64,000 bases of DNA from JASGIT01 sp047601665. GTDB lineage: Bacteria; Pseudomonadota; Gammaproteobacteria; Burkholderiales; Burkholderiaceae_C. Below the pieces are notes generated by a model that saw only the letters and a list, made by a program, of their open reading frames with translations, was not told the DNA's origin and did not search any database. The stretch is taken from contig JASGIT010000001.1 of assembly GCA_047601665.1 (NCBI GenBank), forward strand, positions 372,001-436,000, written 5' to 3'. Shown here piece by piece: positions 45,928-54,442 of the stretch. Position numbers and translations under genes: made by a program. The number at the start of each line of letters is the position of its first letter. Positions within the stretch are counted from its first letter, which is position 1.

Positions 45928-46388
45928 CACAGCACCCCGATCACCCGCACCTCGAAGGTCACGGGCTGGCCCGCGAGCGGGTGGTTGAAGTCGAACAGCA
46001 CCGCGCCATCGTCGCGCACCCGCACCACCGCGCCCGCGTAGCTGCCCAGCCCGTCGGGCGTGGGGAACTGCACCACGTCGCCCGGCTGGTAGCGCTCATC
46101 CGGGTCGCCCAACTCGGCCAGCAGCTTCTTCGCCACCCACTGCTGCATGTCGGGGTTGCGCTCGCCAAACGCCTCGCCCGCAGGCAATTCGAACGTGGTG
46201 TGCGCGCCTTCGGGCAGGCCGATCAGGCGCTGCTCCACGGCGGGCGACAACTCCCCCGCGCCCAGCGACAGCGTGGCGGGCTTGCCCTGGAAGGTATTGA
46301 TCACGTCCCCCGCCGGGCCCGCCAGGCGGTAATGCAGCGTGAGAAAGGAGCCGGGCTGAACCACGGCGTCGGTCAAGGAATCGGTCAT
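45927..46388 (-). CDS. fkpB: FKBP-type peptidyl-prolyl isomerase (SlpA/FkpB-like)
   Basis: A 153-residue SlyD/FkpB-type isomerase: VQPGSFLTLHYRL, the inserted flap domain (ELPAGEAFGERNPDMQQWV...PGDVVQF) and FDFNHPLAGQPVTFEVRVIGV. In the cell it catalyses proline isomerisation and chaperones small proteins. The fkpB-ispH overlap is conserved in many proteobacteria. It is divergent from radC with only 33 bp between the start codons. Confidence 0.94.
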   Translation of the reverse strand: MTDSLTDAVVQPGSFLTLHYRLAGPAGDVINTFQGKPATLSLGAGELSPAVEQRLIGLPEGAHTTFELPAGEAFGERNPDMQQWVAKKLLAELGDPDERYQPGDVVQFPTPDGLGSYAGAVVRVRDDGAVLFDFNHPLAGQPVTFEVRVIGVL

Positions 46389-46421
46389 GATGGTGGATTG
46401 TAAAAAATCAGGCCCCCGCCC

Positions 46422-47096
46422 ATGCCGCTCAAGGACTTGCCGCCCGATGCCCAGCCGCGCGAAAAACTGCTCGCGCGCGGCGCGGGGGCCCTGTCGGACG
46501 CCGAACTGCTCGCCCTGCTGCTGCGCACCGGCATGGCCGGCAAAGGCGTGCTGCAACTGGCGCAGGAACTGCTGGACGGCTTCGGCGGCATTGCGGGCCT
46601 GCTGCACGCGGGCGAACCCGACCTGCGCCGCATCAAAGGGTTGGGCCCGGCCAAGCGCGCCGAAATGCTCGCCGTGCTCGAAATCGCCCGCCGCGCCCTG
46701 GCCCAGCAGCTGCGCGAACGCGCCGCCTTCGACACGCCCCAGGCCCTGCAGCACTACCTGCAGCTGCACCTGGCCGCCAAGGGCCACGAGGTCTTCGCCG
46801 TGCTGTTCCTCGACAGCCTGAACCGCTTGATCGCATTGGAAGAACTGTTCCGCGGCACCCTCACCCAGACCAGCGTCTACCCGCGCGAAGTGGTGCTGCG
46901 CGCCCTGCACCACCAGGCCGCCGCCGTGGTGCTGGCCCACAACCACCCGAGCGGCAGCGTGCAGCCCAGCCGCGCGGACGAGGCCATCACCCACAACCTG
47001 AAGGCCGCGCTGGCGCTGATCGACGTGCGCGTGCTGGACCATGTGATCGTCGCGCCGGGGGCGGCGCTGTCGATGGCAAGCATGGGGCTGGTCTGA
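46422..47096 (+). CDS. radC: RadC/JAB-domain protein
   Basis: A 224-residue RadC-family protein: N-terminal helix-hairpin-helix part (RRIKGLGPAKRAEML near residue 70) and a JAB/MPN metallo-domain with the JAMM motif HNHPSG near residue 167 and a downstream Asp. Despite the name, a repair role is not established. The 33-bp divergent spacer means its promoter overlaps the fkpB start region. Confidence 0.93.
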   Translation: MPLKDLPPDAQPREKLLARGAGALSDAELLALLLRTGMAGKGVLQLAQELLDGFGGIAGLLHAGEPDLRRIKGLGPAKRAEMLAVLEIARRALAQQLRERAAFDTPQALQHYLQLHLAAKGHEVFAVLFLDSLNRLIALEELFRGTLTQTSVYPREVVLRALHHQAAAVVLAHNHPSGSVQPSRADEAITHNLKAALALIDVRVLDHVIVAPGAALSMASMGLV

Positions 47097-47101
47097 ACAA
47101 C

Positions 47102-47132
47102 AAAAAAGCCCAAGTGCTTTCACACTCGGGCT
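47102..47132 (-). terminator. Intrinsic terminator of the tRNA-Ser transcript
   Basis: Stem AGCCCGAGTG/CACTTGGGCT (one mismatch, read on the minus strand) with a 6-nt loop, followed by six T on the minus strand. It also lies just after radC and may serve both strands. Confidence 0.8.
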
Positions 47133-47142
47133 CTGTTGCGTT

Positions 47143-47235
47143 TGGCGGAAACGGAGGGATTCGAACCCTCGATGAGGCTCTACACCCCATACTCCCTTAG
47201 CAGGGGAGCACCTTCGGCCACTCGGTCACGTTTCC
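47143..47235 (-). tRNA. tRNA-Ser (anticodon GCU)
   Basis: On the minus strand the acceptor GGAAACG pairs with CGTTTCC, followed by discriminator G and an encoded CCA. The anticodon loop CTGCTAA gives GCT (Ser, codons AGC/AGU). There is a long class II variable arm and the T-loop GGTTCGAATCC. Total 93 nt including CCA. It reads in the same direction as lysC, 40 bp further downstream. Confidence 0.97.
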
Positions 47236-47275
47236 GGAAGACCGCCATTATGCCTCAATTCGAGGCACTTTCCGC

Positions 47276-48544
47276 TCAGGCGGCGGGCTGATCCAGGTCG
47301 AAGGCCTTGTGCAGCGCGCGCACGGCCAGTTCCACGTACTTCTCGTCGATGACCACCGAGGTCTTGATCTCGCTGGTGGACACCATCTGGATGTTGATGC
47401 CCTCCTCGCTCAGCACGCGGAACATCCTGGCGGCCACGCCCACGTGGCTGCGCATACCAATGCCGACGATGCTGACCTTGGCGATCTTGGTGTCGCCCTC
47501 GATGCCGGTCGCGCCCAGCGCGGGCACGACCTTTTCCTTGAGCAGATCGACGGCGCGCGCGTAGTCATTGCGGTTGACGGTGAAGCTGAAGTCGGTCTTG
47601 CCGTCCTTGCTGACGTTCTGGATGATCACGTCGACTTCGATGTTGGCGTCGGCCACGGTGCCCAGGATCTGGTAGGCAATGCCGGGCTTGTCGGGCACGC
47701 CCAGCACGGAAATCTTGGCTTCGTCGCGGTTGAATGCGATGCCGGATACGACGGCTTGTTCCATTTTTTCGTCTTCCTCAAAAGTGATGAGCGTGCCGGA
47801 GCGGGCTTCTTCGTCGATGTTGATGTCCCAGGGCGTGAAGCTGGAGAGCACGCGCATGGGCACCCTGTACTTGCCCGCGAACTCGACCGAGCGGATCTGC
47901 AGCACCTTGCTGCCCAGGCTCGCCATTTCGAGCATTTCCTCGAAGCTCACGGTCTTGAGGCGGCGCGCCTCGGGCACCACGCGCGGGTCGGTGGTGTAGA
48001 CGCCGTCCACGTCGGTGTAGATCAGGCATTCGTCGGCCTTCATCGCGGCGGCCACGGCCACGGCGGAGGTGTCGGAGCCGCCCCGGCCCAGCGTGGTGAT
48101 GTGGCCTTCGGCGTCGATGCCCTGGAAGCCGGTGACGATGACCACGCGGCCCGCGGCGAGGTCGGCGCGCACGCGCTGGTCGTCGATGGATTCGATGCGC
48201 GCCTTGGTGTAGCTGCTGTCGGTGCGGATGGGGATTTGCCAGCCCGCGTAGCTCACGGCTTCCATGCCTTCGGCCTGCAGCGCGATGGCGAGCAGCGCGG
48301 ACGACGCCTGTTCGCCCGTGGCGGCCAGCATGTCGAGCTCGCGGTGGTAGGCGGTCATGGCGCGCGAGGGGGCGAGTTCTTTCGCCAGGCCGAGCAGGCG
48401 GTTGGTTTCGCCACTCATGGCGCTGGGCACCACCACCATCTGGTGGCCGGCCTTGGCCCACTTGGCCACGCGCTTGGCGACGTTGCGGATGCGCTCGGTC
48501 GAGCCCATCGACGTGCCGCCGTATTTATGAACGATCAGTGCCAT
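47276..48544 (-). CDS. lysC: Aspartate kinase
   Basis: First step of the lysine/threonine/methionine pathway. The 422-residue protein has the kinase start VHKYGGTSMGSTERI, GRGGSDTSAVAVAAAM, YTDVDGVYTTDPR and two C-terminal ACT domains (~265-420) for feedback by lysine and/or threonine (SVLGVPDKPG, VSIVGIGMRSHVG). An internal start giving a beta subunit, as in other alpha2-beta2 kinases, is possible but not shown. The gene lies 59 bp after tilS. Confidence 0.96.
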   Translation of the reverse strand: MALIVHKYGGTSMGSTERIRNVAKRVAKWAKAGHQMVVVPSAMSGETNRLLGLAKELAPSRAMTAYHRELDMLAATGEQASSALLAIALQAEGMEAVSYAGWQIPIRTDSSYTKARIESIDDQRVRADLAAGRVVIVTGFQGIDAEGHITTLGRGGSDTSAVAVAAAMKADECLIYTDVDGVYTTDPRVVPEARRLKTVSFEEMLEMASLGSKVLQIRSVEFAGKYRVPMRVLSSFTPWDINIDEEARSGTLITFEEDEKMEQAVVSGIAFNRDEAKISVLGVPDKPGIAYQILGTVADANIEVDVIIQNVSKDGKTDFSFTVNRNDYARAVDLLKEKVVPALGATGIEGDTKIAKVSIVGIGMRSHVGVAARMFRVLSEEGINIQMVSTSEIKTSVVIDEKYVELAVRALHKAFDLDQPAA

Positions 48545-48603
48545 CTGGTATTGAGGATTTGAGGGTTTGCAAAGCCCGGCAGCGGGCTGCGGGCAACCAA
48601 AAA

Positions 48604-49560
48604 TTATAACGAGGGGGTCTGGAAGGTCAGAACGTCGCCCGCGCGCACCACGAAGCCGCGCCCCGCCTTGAGGTGGATGCGGTGGCCGCGCGTGGCGCAG
48701 GCGGCAAGCTGGCGTTGCAGTTCGGCCAGCTGCGCGGCCTCGGGCGTGGTGTGGTGCGCGCTGCGCAGCCAATGGCGCAGCAGGTTGGCCTGGCGCGCGG
48801 GGCTCAGGGCGCGCAGCGCGTCGATGCGCGGCGGCTGGCCCGTGGCGGCCAGGTCCTGCGCGGCGATCTCCGCGATCAGTTCCTGCGCCTGCGCGGCGTG
48901 CTGGCTGCTGCGGGCAAAGGTGTCGCGGAACTGGGGAAAGGCGGCCTCCAGCGCGGGCAGCAGGCGGGCGCGGATGCGGTTGCGGGTGTAGCGCTGGTCG
49001 GTGTTGGTGGGGTCTTCGACCCAGGTGGCGCCGCGTGCGCGCAGCCAGTCGCGCACCTCGGCGCCGGGCACGCGCAGCAGGGGCCGGTGCCAGTCCAGCC
49101 CGGCGCGCCGCCAGTGCATGGGCATGGCGGCGAGCCCAGCCAGGCCCGCGCCGCGCGAGAGGGCGAGTAGCAGGGTTTCGACCTGGTCGTCCGCGTGGTG
49201 CGCCACAGCTATTGATTTGATAGCTGCTTGCGCTTGATGGGTAAGCGCTAGCGCCTCAAAAGCCTTGTAACGCGCCTGGCGGGCCGCGTCTTCGGGGCTT
49301 TGGCCGGGAGCGGGGTGGGCATGCACGCGCTGCACGGCCAGCGGCACGTTCAGGCGGTGGCACAGCGCGGTGCAATGGTCGGCAAAGCCGTCCGCCGCCG
49401 TTTGCAGGCCGTGGTGTACGTGGATGGCGCTGACCTGCCCTGGCCAGCGTTCGGCACAGGCGAGCAGCAGCGCGGTGGAGTCAGCCCCGCCGCTCAGGCC
49501 CACGGCCAGCGGCAGGGCGGGGGTGAAAGCGCGCAGCGCGTCGTCGAAGCGCTGCGTCAC
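48604..49560 (-). CDS. tilS: tRNA(Ile)-lysidine synthetase, with repeat-encoded insertion
   Basis: Modifies the CAU anticodon of tRNA-Ile2 to lysidine. The 318-residue product has the PP-loop GLSGGADSTALLL, HVHHGLQ, the AHHADDQVETLLL motif and RNRIRARLLP. I chose the GTG at 49560, after the accA stop; an ATG at 49620 inside accA is also open, and neither has a clear ribosome site. Residues ~100-120 (LALTHQAQAAIKSIA), just before AHHADDQ, are encoded by repeat copy R11 and seem to lengthen a surface loop. Confidence 0.9.
   Translation of the reverse strand: MTQRFDDALRAFTPALPLAVGLSGGADSTALLLACAERWPGQVSAIHVHHGLQTAADGFADHCTALCHRLNVPLAVQRVHAHPAPGQSPEDAARQARYKAFEALALTHQAQAAIKSIAVAHHADDQVETLLLALSRGAGLAGLAAMPMHWRRAGLDWHRPLLRVPGAEVRDWLRARGATWVEDPTNTDQRYTRNRIRARLLPALEAAFPQFRDTFARSSQHAAQAQELIAEIAAQDLAATGQPPRIDALRALSPARQANLLRHWLRSAHHTTPEAAQLAELQRQLAACATRGHRIHLKAGRGFVVRAGDVLTFQTPSL
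49204..49262 (+). repeat. Dispersed hairpin repeat, copy R11 (inside tilS)
   Basis: Plus strand reads ATAGCTGCTTGCGCTTG, loop, TAAGCGCTAGCGCCTC. It is translated in frame from the minus strand as part of TilS. Confidence 0.85.
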
Positions 49561-49582
49561 GGTCGATCTGGGCGCGGCTGCT

Positions 49583-50560
49583 TCAGCGGCTTTCTGCCTT
49601 GGTGTCGGTAAAGCGCCCATAGCTTTGCAGGCGCTCGTAGCGGCGCTCCAGCAGGTCCGGCGTCTTGAGGTCGGCCAGTTGCCGCCAGGCGTCGCCCAGG
49701 GCGCGCTTGAGGAAGGCGGACATCTGCTTGGGGTCGCGGTGCGCGCCGCCCACGGGTTCGTTGACGATCTTGTCCACCAGGCCCAGCGCCTTGAGGCGGT
49801 GGGCGGTGATGCCCAGGGCGTCGGCGGCGTCCTGCGCGCGGTCGCTGGTCTTCCAGAGGATGGAGGCGCAGCCTTCGGGGCTGATGACGGAGTAGACCGC
49901 GTACTGGAGCATCAGCACCTGGTCGGCCACGCTGATGGCCAGCGCGCCGCCCGAGCCGCCTTCGCCGATGATGGTGGTGATGATGGGCACTTCGAGCTGG
50001 GCCATCTCGTAGATGTTGCGGCCGATGGCTTCGGACTGGCCGCGCTCCTCGGCGTCGATGCCGGGGTAGGCGCCGGGCGTGTCGACGAAGGTGAACACGG
50101 GCAGCTTGAACTTTTCCGCCGTCTTCATGAGGCGCAGCGCCTTGCGGTAGCCCTCGGGCTTGCACATGCCGAAGTTGCGCGCGGCGCGTTCCTTGGTGTC
50201 GCGGCCTTTCTGCTGGCCGATGACCATGCAGGCGTGGCCGTTGAAGCGCGCCAGGCCGCCCACGATGGACAGGTCGTCGGCGAAGTGCCGGTCGCCGTGC
50301 AGTTCGACGAAGCCGGTGAACAGGTCGCGCACGTAGTCGAGGGTGTAGGGGCGCTCGGGGTGGCGGGCGATCTTGGTGATCTGCCAGGGGGTCAGATCGC
50401 TGTAGATGTCTTTGGTGAGCTGATGGCTCTTTTTGCTGAGCTGGTCGATTTCCTCAGAGATATCGACGGCGCTTTCGGTCTGCACGTAGCGCAGTTCTTC
50501 GATTTTGGATTCGAGTTCCGCAATGGGCTGCTCGAAGTCCAGAAAGGTCTTTTTTGCCAT
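49583..50560 (-). CDS. accA: Acetyl-CoA carboxylase carboxyltransferase subunit alpha
   Basis: Alpha half of the carboxyltransferase that makes malonyl-CoA for fatty-acid synthesis; partner AccD is elsewhere. The 325-residue protein begins MAKKTFLDFEQPIAELESKI, with FVELHGDRHFADD, PGAYPGIDAEERGQ and the oxyanion-loop GEGGSGGALAI. Third gene of the leftward run cysS - glycosylase - accA - tilS. Confidence 0.97.
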   Translation of the reverse strand: MAKKTFLDFEQPIAELESKIEELRYVQTESAVDISEEIDQLSKKSHQLTKDIYSDLTPWQITKIARHPERPYTLDYVRDLFTGFVELHGDRHFADDLSIVGGLARFNGHACMVIGQQKGRDTKERAARNFGMCKPEGYRKALRLMKTAEKFKLPVFTFVDTPGAYPGIDAEERGQSEAIGRNIYEMAQLEVPIITTIIGEGGSGGALAISVADQVLMLQYAVYSVISPEGCASILWKTSDRAQDAADALGITAHRLKALGLVDKIVNEPVGGAHRDPKQMSAFLKRALGDAWRQLADLKTPDLLERRYERLQSYGRFTDTKAESR

Positions 50561-50585
50561 TATTTCTCCCGGCTCGGCGCTGCGG

Positions 50586-51245
50586 TCAGTAAGCCACGGG
50601 CAGCGGCGCGAGCGACCGCCAAATATACCAAGTCGCCACGCTGCACCAGGGCTGCCACGCGGCGGCGACTTCGCGCGCGTCGCTGCGGCTCACGGCCTCG
50701 CCCGAGAAGTAGTGCTGGCTGATGCCGTTGATGAGGCCCACGTCGTCCAGCGGCAGCACGTTGGGGCGCATGAGGTGGAAGATGAGGAACATCTCGGCCG
50801 TCCAGCGGCCGATGCCGCGGATGGCGATCAGTTCGCTGATGATGGCCTCGTCGACCATGCCCTCCCAGTCCGTCACGTGCAGCTTGTTGCCGTCGGCGAA
50901 GTGCAGCGCCAGGTCCACCAGGTAGTCCACCTTGCGCGCCGAGAGGCCGGCGGCGCGCATGTCGTCCACCTTGAGCTTGAGGACTTCGGCGGGCGCCATG
51001 CTGGCGGGCAGCAGGGCAAAGCGGTCCCACACGGTCTGCGCGGCCTTCACCGAGATTTGCTGGCCGACGATGCTGCGCGCCAGCGTGCTGAAGGCGTCGC
51101 CGCGTGATTCCAGCGCCACGCCTTCGAACTGGGGAATCAGGCGCTTCATCACCCGGTCTTTCTTGACCAGGTGCTTGCAGGCCTCGGCCCAGTAGGCGGG
51201 CGCGCCGGGCGGCGGCGGGGCCAAGGGTTTTCTGGCGGTGACCAT
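50586..51245 (-). CDS. DNA-3-methyladenine glycosylase II (AlkA-like)
   Basis: A 219-residue helix-hairpin-helix-GPD DNA glycosylase that removes alkylated bases. The HhH is AIRGIGRWTAEMFLIF and the catalytic Asp is in LPLDDVGLING (~170). It lacks the N-terminal domain of E. coli AlkA, matching the short bacterial form. ATG lies 2 bp after the cysS stop codon, so expression is coupled to cysS, and accA follows after 25 bp. Confidence 0.92.
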   Translation of the reverse strand: MVTARKPLAPPPPGAPAYWAEACKHLVKKDRVMKRLIPQFEGVALESRGDAFSTLARSIVGQQISVKAAQTVWDRFALLPASMAPAEVLKLKVDDMRAAGLSARKVDYLVDLALHFADGNKLHVTDWEGMVDEAIISELIAIRGIGRWTAEMFLIFHLMRPNVLPLDDVGLINGISQHYFSGEAVSRSDAREVAAAWQPWCSVATWYIWRSLAPLPVAY

Positions 51246-51247
51246 GC

Positions 51248-52636
51248 TTACGCAGCCCCTTGCGCCACGGATTCCCAGGTGGTGCCGGTGGGCGAGTCTT
51301 TCAGGGCGATGCCCTGCTCCAGCAGTTCCTTGCGGATGCGGTCGGCCTCGGCGAAGTTCTTGGCGGCCTTGGCGGCGGCGCGCGCGGCGATCTGCGCGGC
51401 GATGGCGGCTTCGTCCAGGCCCGCGCCGGCTTTCAGGAAGGCATCGGCATCGCCTTGCAGCAGGCCCAGGCAGCCGCCCAGCGCCTTGAGCAGGCCGGCG
51501 GCCTCGGGCGTGCGCGTGCGGTTGACCTCGCCCGCCAGGTCGAACAGCACGGCCACGGCTTCGGGCGTGCCGAAGTCCTCGTCCATCGCGGCCTTGAAGC
51601 GGGCGGCGTGGGGCTCGGTCCAGTCGATCTGCACATCGGCGGGGGCCACCAGCGCCAGCGCGGTGTACAGGCGCTTGAGCGCGGCGCGGGCGTCGGCCAG
51701 ATGCGCGTCGCTGTAGTTCAACGGGCTGCGGTAGTGCGTGCGGACGACGAAGAAGCGCACGGTCTCGGCGTCGAACTTCTGCAGCACGTCGCGGATGGTG
51801 AAGAAGTTGCCCAAGCTCTTGGACATCTTCTCGTTGTCGATGTTGATGAAGCCGTTGTGCATCCAGAAGCGCGCCAGCGGCTGGCCGCTGGCGCCTTCGC
51901 TCTGGGCGATTTCGTTTTCGTGGTGCGGGAATTGCAAGTCCGCCCCGCCGCCGTGGATGTCGAAGGTCTGCCCGAGCAGCGCGCCGCACATGGCCGAGCA
52001 TTCGATATGCCAGCCGGGGCGGCCCGGGCCGTAGGGGCTGCTCCATTTCGCTTCCTGCGGCTCGCTGTCCTTGGCGGCCTTCCAGAGCACGAAGTCCAGC
52101 GGGTCCTGCTTGCCGTCCTGCACGGCCACGCGCTCGCCCGCGTTCAGTTCGTCCAGCGATTTGCCGCTGAGCTTGCCGTAGCCCGCGAACTTGCGCACGG
52201 CGAAGTTCACGTCGCCCGTGGGGGTGCGGTAGGCCAGGTCCTTGGATTCCAGCTGCCGCACGATGGCGAGCATCTGCGGCACGTAGTCGGTGGCGCGCGG
52301 ATCGTGCGTGGGGCGCTCCACGCCCAGGGCGTCGGCGTCGCGGTACATCTCGTCGATCATGCGCGCGGTGAGCTGGCCGATGGTTTCGCCGTTCTCCACG
52401 GCGCGGCGGATGATCTTGTCGTCGATGTCGGTGATGTTGCGCACGTAGGTCACGCGCAGGCCGCTGGCGCGCAGCCAGCGCTGCACCACGTCGAAGGCGA
52501 CCATGCTGCGCGCATGGCCCACGTGGCACAGGTCGTACACGGTCATGCCGCAGACGTAGATGCGCGCGTGGCCGGGTTCGAGCGGAGAAAACGGCTCCAA
52601 GGCACGCGACAGCGTGTTGTAGATACGCAAGCTCAT
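51248..52636 (-). CDS. cysS: Cysteine--tRNA ligase
   Basis: Class I synthetase of 462 residues: zinc Cys in YVCGMTVYD, HIGH motif HVGHARS near residue 39, zinc ligands in HIECSAMCG and FPHHENEIAQSEG, and KMSKS in NEKMSKSLGNF. First gene of the four-gene leftward operon. It is divergent from the TPR gene across 129 bp that must contain both promoters. Confidence 0.97.
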   Translation of the reverse strand: MSLRIYNTLSRALEPFSPLEPGHARIYVCGMTVYDLCHVGHARSMVAFDVVQRWLRASGLRVTYVRNITDIDDKIIRRAVENGETIGQLTARMIDEMYRDADALGVERPTHDPRATDYVPQMLAIVRQLESKDLAYRTPTGDVNFAVRKFAGYGKLSGKSLDELNAGERVAVQDGKQDPLDFVLWKAAKDSEPQEAKWSSPYGPGRPGWHIECSAMCGALLGQTFDIHGGGADLQFPHHENEIAQSEGASGQPLARFWMHNGFINIDNEKMSKSLGNFFTIRDVLQKFDAETVRFFVVRTHYRSPLNYSDAHLADARAALKRLYTALALVAPADVQIDWTEPHAARFKAAMDEDFGTPEAVAVLFDLAGEVNRTRTPEAAGLLKALGGCLGLLQGDADAFLKAGAGLDEAAIAAQIAARAAAKAAKNFAEADRIRKELLEQGIALKDSPTGTTWESVAQGAA

Positions 52637-52765
52637 GAGGGGACAGTGTTGGGGAGTTTGAAGGGCCGGGTGCCATGCCCCTGCGGGGGCCCCTTCGCTA
52701 CAATCCGCCGCAGTATAAGCCCCCTGCCGACGGCGGCTGCTCCGTCCGGCCCTCTCCCGACCTCC

Positions 52766-53308
52766 ATGCTCAAAGCCCTTCCTTCCCTGGCCCTGGCCGC
52801 CCTGCTGGCTGTTGCGGGCGCGGCGCACGCCGACGAGTACGCCGACGTGAACCAACTGCTGCGCACGGGCAAGACCGCCGAAGCGCTTGCGCGCGCCGAC
52901 AAATACCTGGCCGCCAACGACCGGCAGGCGCGCGACCCGCAGATGCGCTTCCTGAAAGGCGTGGCGCAGACCGACGCGGGCCAGACCGACGCGGCCATCG
53001 CCACCTTCAGCCAGCTCACCGACGACTACCCCGAACTGCCCGAGCCGTACAACAACCTGGCCGTGATCTACGCGGGCCAGAACCAGCTCGACAAGGCCCG
53101 CGCCGCGCTCGAAGCGGCCATCCGCAACAACCCGGGCTATGCCGTGGCCTACGAAAACCTGGGCGACATCCATGCGCGGCTGGCGAACCAGGCGTATGCC
53201 AAGGCGCTGCAGCTCGACAGCCGCAACGCCAGCCTCAAACCCAAGCTCGCGCTGCTGCGCGAACTATTCCAGCAGAAGCCGCCCCAACCCAAGCACCACG
53301 CGCAATGA
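52766..53308 (+). CDS. Exported TPR-repeat protein
   Basis: A 180-residue periplasmic protein: signal peptide ~1-22 with cleavage after AHA, then tetratricopeptide repeats (~24-150; AEALARADKYLAAN, LPEPYNNLAVIYAGQNQLDKARAAL-type units in two parts, GYAVAYENLGDIHARLAN). TPRs mediate protein contacts; placed ahead of two cyclophilins and lpxH it may assist envelope protein folding, which is inference from context. Confidence 0.88.
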   Translation: MLKALPSLALAALLAVAGAAHADEYADVNQLLRTGKTAEALARADKYLAANDRQARDPQMRFLKGVAQTDAGQTDAAIATFSQLTDDYPELPEPYNNLAVIYAGQNQLDKARAALEAAIRNNPGYAVAYENLGDIHARLANQAYAKALQLDSRNASLKPKLALLRELFQQKPPQPKHHAQ

Positions 53309-53338
53309 GGCGCAGGTCGAACACATAGGAGTGATCGG

Positions 53339-53917
53339 ATGATTTCCAGAAGAAATTGGGCCCTGGCCCTTACAGGCTGTGCGCTGGCAGCTACTCTTTC
53401 AGTAGCAAGCGCGCAAGACGCGGCGCCCAAGGTCAAGCTCGCCACCAGCATGGGCGACATCGTGGTGCAGCTCGACCCGGCCAAGGCGCCGAAGACGGTC
53501 GAGAACTTCCTGCAGTACGTGAAGGACAAGCACTACGACGGCACCGTCTTCCACCGCGTGATCGACGGCTTCATGATCCAGGGCGGCGGCTTCACCCCCA
53601 ACCTGCAGCAAAAGCCCACGCGCGCGCCGATCGCGCTCGAAGCCAAGAACGGCCTGAAGAACGACCAGTACACCATCGCCATGGCGCGCACCAGCGACCC
53701 GAACTCGGCCACGTCGCAGTTCTTCATCAACGTGAAGAACAACGACATGCTCAACGCGCCCCAGCCCGACGGCTATGGCTACGCCGTGTTCGGCAAGGTC
53801 GTCAGCGGCACGGACGTGGTGGACAAGATCAAGGCCGTGGCCACCACCAGCAAGGGGGCGTACCAGAACGTGCCCACCACGCCAGTGGTCATCAACACCG
53901 CCACCGTGGTCCAGTGA
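53339..53917 (+). CDS. ppiA: Periplasmic cyclophilin-type peptidyl-prolyl isomerase
   Basis: A 192-residue exported cyclophilin: FHRVIDGFMIQGGGF, SQFFIN and GYAVFGKV carry the active-site Arg, Phe and Gln. Leader: MISRR, then NWALALTGCALAATLSVAS, cleavage probably after SASA-type Ala; LTGC also resembles a lipobox and SRRNW a weak twin-Arg motif. The hydrophobic part of this leader is encoded by repeat copy R12. AGGAGTGA 8 nt upstream fixes the ATG. The cytoplasmic paralogue ppiB starts 18 bp later. Confidence 0.92.
   Translation: MISRRNWALALTGCALAATLSVASAQDAAPKVKLATSMGDIVVQLDPAKAPKTVENFLQYVKDKHYDGTVFHRVIDGFMIQGGGFTPNLQQKPTRAPIALEAKNGLKNDQYTIAMARTSDPNSATSQFFINVKNNDMLNAPQPDGYGYAVFGKVVSGTDVVDKIKAVATTSKGAYQNVPTTPVVINTATVVQ
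53355..53411 (-). repeat. Dispersed hairpin repeat, copy R12 (encodes a signal peptide)
   Basis: Reads AAATTGGGCCCTGGCCCTTA, loop, TGCGCTGGCAGCTAC on the plus strand, aligning over its length with copy R10. It is translated as residues ~6-24 of PpiA, in the orientation opposite to that used in the M16 signal peptide. Confidence 0.85.
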
Positions 53918-53935
53918 TTTTTTGAAAGAAGCAAC

Positions 53936-54442
53936 ATGAGCAACCCCCAAGTCGAACTGCACATCGCCGGCCATGGCGTGATCACCCTGGAACTGGACGC
54001 CGCCAAGGCCCCCAAGTCGACCGAGAACTTCCTCGCCTACGTGAAGAAGGGCCACTACGACAACACCATCTTCCACCGCGTGATCCCCGGCTTCATGATC
54101 CAGGGCGGCGGCTTCGAGCCCGGCATGAAGCAAAAGGGCACCGACGCGCCCATCGCCAACGAAGCCAACAACGGCCTGAAGAACGCGAACTACACCGTGG
54201 CCATGGCGCGTACCAACGACCCGCACTCGGCCACGGCGCAGTTCTTCATCAACGTGGCCGACAACGGCTTCCTGAACCACACCGCCCCCACCGCGCAGGG
54301 CTGGGGCTACGCCGTGTTCGGCAAGGTGGTCAAGGGCGCCGAGATCGTGGACGCCATCAAGGGCGTGAAGACGGGCCGCAGCGGCTTTCACGACGACGTG
54401 CCCAAGGACGACGTGATCATCGAAAAAGCCGTCGCGCTGTAA
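53936..54442 (+). CDS. ppiB: Cytoplasmic cyclophilin-type peptidyl-prolyl isomerase
   Basis: A 168-residue cyclophilin without a signal peptide: FHRVIPGFMIQGGGF, AQFFINVADN, GYAVFGKVVKG. Very similar to the periplasmic ppiA product upstream, so the pair arose by duplication, with one copy exported. The TAA stop overlaps the lpxH ATG by one base. Confidence 0.94.
   Translation: MSNPQVELHIAGHGVITLELDAAKAPKSTENFLAYVKKGHYDNTIFHRVIPGFMIQGGGFEPGMKQKGTDAPIANEANNGLKNANYTVAMARTNDPHSATAQFFINVADNGFLNHTAPTAQGWGYAVFGKVVKGAEIVDAIKGVKTGRSGFHDDVPKDDVIIEKAVAL

Noticed and set aside
48604..49620. The tilS start at the ATG within accA (49620)
   Set aside because: It would add 20 non-conserved residues overlapping accA by 38 bp. 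The GTG at 49560 starts directly at the usual TilS N-terminus. Neither has a good ribosome site, so this is a preference and not proof.
53339..53411. PpiA as a lipoprotein (LTGC) or Tat substrate (SRRNW)
   Set aside because: The hydrophobic stretch before Cys is only about 8 residues, and the twin-Arg motif lacks the consensus positions after RR. A standard Sec signal with cleavage further on fits better, so both readings are kept only as remarks.
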